Source: Oceanicaulis sp052055585
GTDB lineage: Bacteria; Pseudomonadota; Alphaproteobacteria; Caulobacterales; Maricaulaceae
Direction: 5' to 3'
Assembly (NCBI RefSeq): GCF_052055585.1
Contig: NZ_CP170485.1
Location: 620,001 to 684,000, forward strand
Length of the DNA stretch: 64,000 nt
Part shown: positions 57,926 to 64,000 of the stretch, in pieces
Layout: each line of letters starts with the position of its first letter
Position numbering within the stretch: position 1 is the first letter of the stretch
Program-made: the position numbers and the translations under genes
The notes under the pieces: generated by a model
Told to the model about the DNA's origin: nothing
The model's database searches: none
The model's input: only the letters and a program-made list of their open reading frames with translations

Positions 57926-58636
57926 ATGACCTCGCCGCAACGCACGCCCCTTGCCGACCCCGTCACCATGACGGTGAACGGCGCCCGCCTGATCGCCGAT
58001 CCGTCCGGCGTCGCGGTGTTGGCGGATGAGGGCGTGCTGCTGGTCAGTGATCTGCACTTTGAAAAGGGCAGCGCCTATGCGGTGCGTGGCCAGTTCCTGC
58101 CCCCCTATGACACCCGCGCCACCTTGCGGAAACTGGCGGACGCTATTGCTCTTTATCAGCCGCGACGCGTGGTGGCTTTGGGCGACAGTTTTCATGATCT
58201 CGGTGCGGATGACCGCATGGCGCCGGACGATGCGGACGCGCTGTCTGAGCTTGTCGCGTCGGTTGAGGACTGGCTGTGGATCGAGGGCAATCACGATCCC
58301 AAACCTCCCGCCCGCTTTGGCGGTCGCGCCGGGTTCGAGCTTGATCTTGGCCCGCTGCATCTGCGTCATGAACCGCAGGCGGGAGATTATCCCGGTGAGA
58401 TCGCGGGGCATCTTCATCCTTGCGCCAAGATTTCCGGGCAAGGGCGGCGGGTGCGGCGGCGCTGTTTCGCCACCGATGGCGCGCGGCTGATCCTGCCCGC
58501 TTTCGGGGCGTTCACGGGCGGGCTGAATGTCTGTGACCCCGCCTATGCGCCACTCTTCCGCGTACGCCCGCACGCCTACATGCTGGGCCGGGACCGGGTC
58601 TATGCGGTCAGCGGCGCCCGGCTTCTGGGCGACTAG
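57926..58636 (+). CDS. pdeM: Ligase-associated phosphoesterase PdeM
   Basis: 236-residue calcineurin-like phosphoesterase of the PdeM type. Metal ligands are in VSDLHFEKG (DxH), VVALGDSFHDLGAD (GDxxH), WIEGNHDPK (GNHD) and AGHLHPCAKI (GHxH). The family has DNA phosphodiesterase activity and pairs with the ligase, Lhr-type helicase and MBL exonuclease. Co-directional with the exonuclease. Stop shares CTAG with the convergent DUF3429 gene. Confidence 0.94.
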   Translation: MTSPQRTPLADPVTMTVNGARLIADPSGVAVLADEGVLLVSDLHFEKGSAYAVRGQFLPPYDTRATLRKLADAIALYQPRRVVALGDSFHDLGADDRMAPDDADALSELVASVEDWLWIEGNHDPKPPARFGGRAGFELDLGPLHLRHEPQAGDYPGEIAGHLHPCAKISGQGRRVRRRCFATDGARLILPAFGAFTGGLNVCDPAYAPLFRVRPHAYMLGRDRVYAVSGARLLGD

Positions 58637-59127
58637 AGGCTGAAGGTTGGCGAGCTGCGCACGAAGGCAGTCAGCGCCAGGCACAGCACGACCACCGCGG
58701 TCAGGAAGAAGCGCAGCGGCATGTACCAGCCGGGGAAGGTGGCGCCGCGAATGGCGGTGCGGTCCCACAGGAACTGGATCACAAAGCCCAGGATCAGAAG
58801 GCCCCAGCCGACCAGCTCCAGATCGAACGGCAGGCCGGGCCGGTTCCAGACCTGGATCACGACGGCGACCCAGCCTGACAGGCTGAGGAGGATGGAGAGC
58901 AGCATCACGCCCGAGCGCGGGGTGTCGCTGCGAATGACCAGCTCGCTGGCCCAGCGTCCGCCCGCCAGGAAAGACAGGATGACAGCGGCGTAGACCGGGA
59001 GGGCCGTCGCCGCCTGCAAGGCCGCCTGACCGCCCGCCATCACGCCGATCGCGCCCGCCAGGAAGGGCAAAAGCCCGCCAAAGCCGAGGATCAGGACCAG
59101 AGGGGGAGCTTCGCTAAGACGTTGCAT
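58633..59127 (-). CDS. DUF3429 membrane protein
   Basis: 164 residues with five hydrophobic helices (LVLILGFGGLLPFLAGAIGVM, YAAVILSFLAGGRWASELVIR, MLLSILLSLSGWVAVVIQVW, LVGWGLLILGFVIQFLWD, PLRFFLTAVVVLCLALTAFV). The family pattern includes ILSFLAGGRWA and FPGWYMPLRFFLT. Function unknown; DUF3429 is often near repair or redox genes. Stop overlaps that of PdeM (CTAG). Confidence 0.88.
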   Translation of the reverse strand: MQRLSEAPPLVLILGFGGLLPFLAGAIGVMAGGQAALQAATALPVYAAVILSFLAGGRWASELVIRSDTPRSGVMLLSILLSLSGWVAVVIQVWNRPGLPFDLELVGWGLLILGFVIQFLWDRTAIRGATFPGWYMPLRFFLTAVVVLCLALTAFVRSSPTFSL

Positions 59128-59157
59128 GACAGGCGCCTCGTATCAGGGATCAAACCG

Positions 59158-59976
59158 TCAGCGCCGCTGGGTGACCGCGGCCGCCGTCCATCCCGCCAGC
59201 ATGGCCAGAAGGACCGAGATAAAGGCGTACACGACCGGACGGTTCTGGGCCAGATCATAGATGGTCCGCTCGACGCCCGCCTTCACCACAGTCAGATCCG
59301 TGCGCCTTGTTGCAATGGGTTGTCCATCCCGGAACAGGTACACATCTGCGTTATAGGTGCCGGTGGGGGTGGTCGGCGGCAGGATCACCCGCGCCCGGAA
59401 CAGCCCGCCTTCCAGAAGCTCGACGCCGCCCGGCGCCTCGCCATAAAGGCCGCGCCGCGCCTTGTTGCGCACCAGCGCCGCGCGATAGTCCACGATCTCG
59501 CCCCCCAGATCGGTCACCATCACATTGCGCACCCCGAACAGGGTTTCACGGCGGATGCTTTCAGGGGCGTAGAGCCGCACATGGTCCATGCCGATCTGGT
59601 TGCGTCGCAGGGCGGAAAAGCTGGCGAAATCGGACAGCGGTCGCGTCGAGGCCACGGCGTAGTAACCCGCCACATCCTCAAACCGGACCGGCGCGGCGTT
59701 GATCCAGATGCCCAGGACGCGGCGCTTCTGCATGACCCGAAGATCGCCCGCCGGGCCGCGCACGGCGACGACGATGTCATCACCTTCCTGCAATCCGGTC
59801 GCCGCGCCATAAAGCGTGAGTTCGGCCCCGGCGAAGGTGGAGCGGATCTCCACCACATCCTCGGTCAGGGCGGCGGCGATCTGGGCCGGAGGCTGCACGC
59901 CTTCAGGCGGCGCTGCGAAAGCGGTCACGCCAACAGCGGCGATGAGGAGCAGGGCGAGGCTGAACTGTCTGAACAT
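59158..59976 (-). CDS. TIGR02186 family membrane-associated protein
   Basis: 272 residues: signal/anchor MFRQFSLALLLIAAVGVTAFA, a beta-rich periplasmic domain with LTEDVVEIRSTFAGAELTLYGA, VVAVRGPAGDLRVMQKRRVLGIWINAAPVRFEDVAGYYAVAS, and one C-terminal helix (VVYAFISVLLAMLAGWTAAAV). This is the TIGR02186 pattern; the gene is a steady neighbour of TauE/SafE exporters. ATG at 59976 overlaps the exporter stop (ATGA), so the two are coupled. Likely an accessory subunit in sulfur-compound export. Confidence 0.9.
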   Translation of the reverse strand: MFRQFSLALLLIAAVGVTAFAAPPEGVQPPAQIAAALTEDVVEIRSTFAGAELTLYGAATGLQEGDDIVVAVRGPAGDLRVMQKRRVLGIWINAAPVRFEDVAGYYAVASTRPLSDFASFSALRRNQIGMDHVRLYAPESIRRETLFGVRNVMVTDLGGEIVDYRAALVRNKARRGLYGEAPGGVELLEGGLFRARVILPPTTPTGTYNADVYLFRDGQPIATRRTDLTVVKAGVERTIYDLAQNRPVVYAFISVLLAMLAGWTAAAVTQRR

Positions 59977-60902
59977 CACTGCCCCCCCGGCGCGTCGATC
60001 AGCACGAACAGGTCGGCGGGCGTGCTGGCAAGATCCCAGGCCAGTTTCAGGCAGACGCTGACCACGATCAGGGCGAGGAGGGCGCGCAGCTCTTCTGCGG
60101 GGATCTTGCTGGTGAAGCGCGCGCCGATCTGCGCGCCCACCACGCTGCCCAGGATCAGAATGCCCGCCAGAACCATGTCCACAGTCTGGTTTTGCACCGC
60201 CTGCAGGAAGCTCGTCAGCGCAGCGACGAAGAGGATCTGAAACAGGGAGGTGCCGATCACCACATTGGTGGGCATGCGCAACAGATAGATCATGGCGGGG
60301 ACCATGACGAAGCCGCCGCCAACCCCCATCAGCGCGGCCAGCCCGCCGACCAGAAAGCCGATGGCGATGGGCGGGATCACGCTCATATAGAGGCCGGAGA
60401 CAGCGAAGCGGGTCTTGAAGGGCAGGGCGTCAATCAGGCCGCGTTTGCGGCGCTTGGGCCGGACCGGTCCGCCTGCGCCCCGGCGTCGGCGAATGGCGTT
60501 CACGCTCTCCACCAGCATCAAACCGCCGATAACGCCCAGAAAGCCGACATAACAAAGCGAGATGACAAGATCGATCTGACCCAGACGCTGGAGCAATCCG
60601 AAGAGCTGGACGCCCGAAATCGAACCCGCAACGCCGCCGATCAGGAGGATCAGCCCCATCTTCACATCCAGCGTCTTGCGCCGGAAATGGGCAAGCGCGC
60701 CGGAGACCGAGCTGGCGACGATCTGGTTGGCCTGACTGGACACAGCCACGGCCGGAGGAATCCCGAGGAAGATCAGGATCGGGGTCATCAGGAAGCCGCC
60801 GCCCACCCCGAACAGGCCCGACAGAAAACCCACGCCCAGACCCAGGCCGAGCAAGAGCCACAGGTTCAGCGAAATCTCGGCTATGGGCAGGTAGATCTGC
60901 AC
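59976..60902 (-). CDS. Sulfite exporter TauE/SafE family protein
   Basis: 308-residue membrane permease of the TauE/SafE family with two repeated helix bundles (LWLLLGLGLGVGFLSGLFGVGGGFLMTPILIFLGIPPAVAVSSQANQIVASSVSGALAHFRR and GGLAALMGVGGGFVMVPAMIYLLRMPTNVVIGTSLFQILFVAAL). GVGGGF appears in both halves. May export sulfite or organosulfonates. The fused RRRRGAGGPVRPKRRKR loop is cytoplasmic. Coupled with the TIGR02186 gene. Confidence 0.93.
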   Translation of the reverse strand: MQIYLPIAEISLNLWLLLGLGLGVGFLSGLFGVGGGFLMTPILIFLGIPPAVAVSSQANQIVASSVSGALAHFRRKTLDVKMGLILLIGGVAGSISGVQLFGLLQRLGQIDLVISLCYVGFLGVIGGLMLVESVNAIRRRRGAGGPVRPKRRKRGLIDALPFKTRFAVSGLYMSVIPPIAIGFLVGGLAALMGVGGGFVMVPAMIYLLRMPTNVVIGTSLFQILFVAALTSFLQAVQNQTVDMVLAGILILGSVVGAQIGARFTSKIPAEELRALLALIVVSVCLKLAWDLASTPADLFVLIDAPGGQ

Positions 60903-60913
60903 CGCGCCGCGCC

Positions 60914-63900
60914 CTAGCCGGCGGCGGCTTGTTCAAGCCGTGAGAGCAGGGTGCTGTCCACCCGGTCTGACACGGTCAGGCCTTGGGAGCGGCGGAAGTC
61001 GCGAATGGCGTTGCGTGTGCGCGAGCCCATCATCCCGTCTGCGGGTCCAGGCTGATAGCCCAGCTGGGACAACAGCGCCTGCGCCCGGGCGATTTGCGCA
61101 GGACTGGCGACAGCGCCGGTTTCCCAGGGCTGGGGCGCGTACTCGCCCTGAGCTTCAGGATCAGAGGCGCGCGGGGTGAAGTTACGGGCGACGGATTCTG
61201 CGGCGGCGCGCTGTTCCGGCGTCAGCATGGAACGCAGTTCGGCGGCGGAATTGCGCGCCTCGGCGTCACCGGAATTGGCGGCGATGGTGAACCAGGCATA
61301 GGCGTCAGCCGGGCTTTGCGGCACGCCGAAGCCTTCCTTGAACAGGAGCGCGATATTCACCTGGCTGTCCACGAGACCATAAAGCGCGCCCTGCTCGAAC
61401 CAGCGCGCGGCGGTAGCCTGGAATTCGGGCGTGGATTCGGCGTTGATGAACATGCCGCCAGCATCATGCATGGCCTGCACATTGCCGTTCTCGGCGGCGC
61501 GCGCCATCCAGTCGCGGGCCGAGGCCGGGTTGGCGGGCACGCCTTCGCCATTGGCCAGCATCAGCGCAAAGCGGCGCTGGGCGGCGGGAATGCCTTGCTC
61601 TGCGGCGCGGCGCATCAGGGCGGCGGCGTCTGAATAGCGTTGGTCTTCAAGCTGCTGCAGCGCCAGCTGATAGCGCGCCACGGCGTCGCCGCTGGCGGCC
61701 GCGCTTTCAAGGCTCGGCGCTTCATCCACGGATGAGGCGCGCGGTTGCGGCGCGGCTGCAGGGGCAGGGACCGGAGCCGGGGTCGGAGTGAGGTCCGCCT
61801 GAGGCTGGGCATTGTCAGCCTCACCCGGCGCAGCTTCGGCTTCAGGCGCTGACAGTGCTGCAGCCTCGTCCTGCGCAGGCGTGCGCAAGGCTTCGGGCGT
61901 AGGCTCGGAGAGGTCAGCCGGTTCGGAGAACAGGTTCGACAGGGAGGCGGAGGGGTCTGCGGTCAGAGCGGAGTCTTCAGGACCGTTGATCGCCTCGAGC
62001 ACCAGCATGCCTGCCGCCGCGGCGATGGCCAGGAAGCCGAGCGCGCTTGCGCCTAGCAGCAGCGTCTTGTTGGAGCTGCGCTTCTCTTTCTCGACCGGCG
62101 GTGTCCAGCCGGCTTCGCCGCCACGATTGGCGCGAACCTGCTTGCGGGCCTTGGCCAGGAAGTCTGCATCCGCGGTTGCGCCCATGGCGGCGGGTTTGCG
62201 CGGGGCCGGGGCCGGTTCGGGAGCCGGTTCCGGCGCACGGTTCTGCGGTGCTGGCTGGGGCTTCGGCGTTACAACCGGGCCGGGCTCAGGCCGGGTGAAG
62301 GAAGAAGGACGCGCCGGTTCCGCCTTGATGTCGAAATCATCATGGGCGGGCAGGGCGAAATCGTCATCCGCATCTTCATTGCTGACCCAGTGGTCAGGGG
62401 CTTCGGGCAAGGGCTTTGAGAAGTCATTGATGGCGTCGTCGGCTTGCTGGACGATAGCCTTGGACTCTTCCTTGTCCTTGGACTTGCCCTTGCGGCCTTC
62501 AATCGCTTCCAGTCGAATCGCCAGCGCATTCATCGCCTTCTGAACAGGCGAGAGCGCTTCGGATGTGTCCTGACGGGCCTGATCCAGACGCTCGTGCAGG
62601 CCGGTCATGGCCTGTTCGATGCGCTGGGCCGTGCGTTCTTCAGAAGCGCGAATCCGGGTTTCAAGATCCTGCTCGGAATTGGTCGAGCGAGAATGTTCGA
62701 GACGTTCAACAACCTGGGCCATGCGTTCGCCCGCTGCTTCGACCGCCTGCGCTGACCGATGCTCAGCCTGCTGCACGCGATCTGCCAAGTTTTCCCCAAG
62801 CTTGGCCACCTGTTCGCCAATCCGCCGCATGGCGACAGTGTTGTCCTGGCGAACTTTTTCGAGACGCGCTTCGATGTCGGCGCGATCTTCTTTTGATTGT
62901 CGTTTGGCTTCGGCTTCGTCCAGACGGCGCTGAAGACGCTGCTCGGACCGATCCAGTCTCTGGTCCACGGCGCGCGCCAGTCGGGCCACTTCCGCGCCAA
63001 TGCGCTGAAGGGAGTCAGACTGGCGCTGCTCAGCGGCGCGCAAACGTGTTTCCGCATCCGCCAGCGCGCGCTCAAGTCGCGGGCTGTCAGCGTTTTTGGA
63101 CACTTCGGCGATCTGACGCGCACATTCGCTGCGCGTATCACGGATTACGTCGGCGACCTCGCGCGCCAGCGCATCAATGCGGCGCTGGACGTCTTCATCC
63201 TTGAGCGCGTTCGACTGGACGCTTTCCAGCTGACGCAGGCGCGCATCAAGCTTTTCCTGCGATCCCGCCAACGCTTCAGCGGCCCGTTGGGTGGCGCTTT
63301 CAGCAGAAATGATGCGGCTTTGCAGCGAACGGGACGTGTCCTGCAAATCAGAGAGCAGCGACTGGGTGCGCTCATCTCTGGTCTCGACCAGATCGCGCAG
63401 GGCGCGGGTCTCGTCGGTCAGGGTCTTTTCGGTGTCTTCCAGACGCTGGCCCAGCTTTTCAAGGCCCCGCTCGGCGCTGTCGCGACGGCGTTCTTCCTTG
63501 TGCGCCAGATTATCCAGCTCGGTGCGGACATCGCGCTCTGTCTCGTAAAGACGGCCCGCCAGCTTGCCGACCGTGGTCTCGACCGCTTTCACCGCTGCCG
63601 GGTCCGCGCCATTGCCGGTGCCGGTGCGTTCCAGACGCCTCACGCGATCAAGCAGTTCGTCCTGCTGCGCGCGCGTGCGTTTGAGCGCGTCCTGCGCGCT
63701 TTCGCCATCCTCATCCACGCTGTCCTCGATCATGTCGAGGCGGCGCGAGATCGCGGTGACGGACTGATCGATATGTGACAGCGCCTGTGTGGAGCGACGT
63801 TCAGAGGCTTCAAGCCGGTCGGAGAGACGCTGAACCAGCTCGCTCAGCTGGTCGTCATGACCGGGACCGCCATCATCGCCGCCGCCGAAACCGGGGAAGC

Positions 63901-64000
63901 GGGAGAGTTGGTCATCCCAGTCCTTGGCGTTGTCGGACACGCCGTCATCCATGATGACACGATTGAGCCATTCGCCCAGCGTCATACCCTCACGCCTCGC
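60914..64000 (-). CDS. podJ: PodJ-like polar localization scaffold (5' partial)
   Basis: Over 1028 residues; the frame is open to the last base, where it reads ARREGMTLGEWLN, the conserved PodJ N-terminal motif, so the real start is outside the window. Residues ~60-500 are a long coiled coil (repeated RLE/ERR heptads). A Pro/Ala-rich acidic linker precedes one transmembrane helix (~638-660, LLLGASALGFLAIAAAAGMLVL). The periplasmic part has Sel1/TPR-like repeats (~765-925, e.g. AAEQGIPAAQRRFALMLANGEGVP) and a C-terminal PG-binding_1 domain (~950-1015, LSQLGYQPGPADGMMGSRTRNAIRDFRRSQGL). In Caulobacter PodJ organises the non-stalked pole (pili, PleC). Confidence 0.9.
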   Translation of the reverse strand, partial: ARREGMTLGEWLNRVIMDDGVSDNAKDWDDQLSRFPGFGGGDDGGPGHDDQLSELVQRLSDRLEASERRSTQALSHIDQSVTAISRRLDMIEDSVDEDGESAQDALKRTRAQQDELLDRVRRLERTGTGNGADPAAVKAVETTVGKLAGRLYETERDVRTELDNLAHKEERRRDSAERGLEKLGQRLEDTEKTLTDETRALRDLVETRDERTQSLLSDLQDTSRSLQSRIISAESATQRAAEALAGSQEKLDARLRQLESVQSNALKDEDVQRRIDALAREVADVIRDTRSECARQIAEVSKNADSPRLERALADAETRLRAAEQRQSDSLQRIGAEVARLARAVDQRLDRSEQRLQRRLDEAEAKRQSKEDRADIEARLEKVRQDNTVAMRRIGEQVAKLGENLADRVQQAEHRSAQAVEAAGERMAQVVERLEHSRSTNSEQDLETRIRASEERTAQRIEQAMTGLHERLDQARQDTSEALSPVQKAMNALAIRLEAIEGRKGKSKDKEESKAIVQQADDAINDFSKPLPEAPDHWVSNEDADDDFALPAHDDFDIKAEPARPSSFTRPEPGPVVTPKPQPAPQNRAPEPAPEPAPAPRKPAAMGATADADFLAKARKQVRANRGGEAGWTPPVEKEKRSSNKTLLLGASALGFLAIAAAAGMLVLEAINGPEDSALTADPSASLSNLFSEPADLSEPTPEALRTPAQDEAAALSAPEAEAAPGEADNAQPQADLTPTPAPVPAPAAAPQPRASSVDEAPSLESAAASGDAVARYQLALQQLEDQRYSDAAALMRRAAEQGIPAAQRRFALMLANGEGVPANPASARDWMARAAENGNVQAMHDAGGMFINAESTPEFQATAARWFEQGALYGLVDSQVNIALLFKEGFGVPQSPADAYAWFTIAANSGDAEARNSAAELRSMLTPEQRAAAESVARNFTPRASDPEAQGEYAPQPWETGAVASPAQIARAQALLSQLGYQPGPADGMMGSRTRNAIRDFRRSQGLTVSDRVDSTLLSRLEQAAAG

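Overview
The window is a 64-kb, gene-dense, GC-rich chromosomal stretch that looks like an alphaproteobacterium of the Caulobacterales/Maricaulales type (dimorphic, prosthecate, marine relatives of Caulobacter). The pointers are a PodJ-like polar scaffold running off the right edge, two UrcA-family secreted proteins, a MoxR-DUF58-DUF4159 operon, separate petA-petB-petC genes, many small DUF families typical of Alphaproteobacteria, and frequent ATGA start/stop overlaps. I see no rRNA, tRNA, CRISPR, prophage, integrase or insertion sequence; this is core-like chromosome with a few accessory genes.

Layout. 1-3.2 kb: two convergent hybrid histidine kinases sharing one bidirectional terminator; the first is cut by the window edge. 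3.3-9.7 kb: cutA, the queC-queE pair (7-deazaguanine tRNA modification) coupled to a GNAT acetyltransferase, a small lipoprotein, a pirin, and a divergent yczE/MocR-regulator pair with a striking palindrome between them, then a methyltransferase. 9.8-16.5 kb: leftward operon moxR > DUF58 > BatA/DUF4159 > vWA-like membrane protein, a cell-envelope module. 16.5-20.8 kb: rightward coupled operon DUF1285 > NUDIX CoA pyrophosphatase > small membrane protein > CCA-adding enzyme > unknown tail-anchored 506-residue protein. 20.8-24.2 kb: an unknown protein, hemF, and a TPR-sulfotransferase with a degraded cofactor loop. 24.5-27.3 kb: cytochrome bc1 operon petABC with terminator.

27.3-38.4 kb: GrpB-family protein and mtnP, small secreted proteins, an esterase, a TPR protein, a membrane-protein/XRE-regulator pair preceded by four phased operator-like repeats, an S24/LexA-like repressor, DUF952-pyrD, a MATE exporter, a renalase-like FAD oxidase divergent from DUF393-DUF2256, and two UrcA proteins with strong terminators. 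38.5-44.9 kb: TPR membrane protein, TonB-dependent receptor, a tandem of hotdog thioesterases, a divergent receiver-domain protein, a small membrane protein and an MscS channel.

44.9-58.6 kb: all four members of the Lhr/ligase-associated DNA-damage set (ATP-dependent ligase, DEXH helicase, metallo-beta-lactamase exonuclease, PdeM phosphoesterase) are present but scattered among an AbgT transporter, a GST, a prolyl oligopeptidase, a tandem pair of unknown helical paralogs and an alpha-carbonic anhydrase. 58.6-64 kb: DUF3429, a TIGR02186/TauE-SafE exporter pair, and the PodJ homolog.

The least explained and most distinctive signals are the operator array at 31.3-31.4 kb, the palindrome plus third half-site at 7.34-7.38 kb, the unknown proteins at 19.3-20.8 and 53.9-55.9 kb, and five convergent gene pairs that share a 4-bp palindromic stop (CTAG or TTAA).
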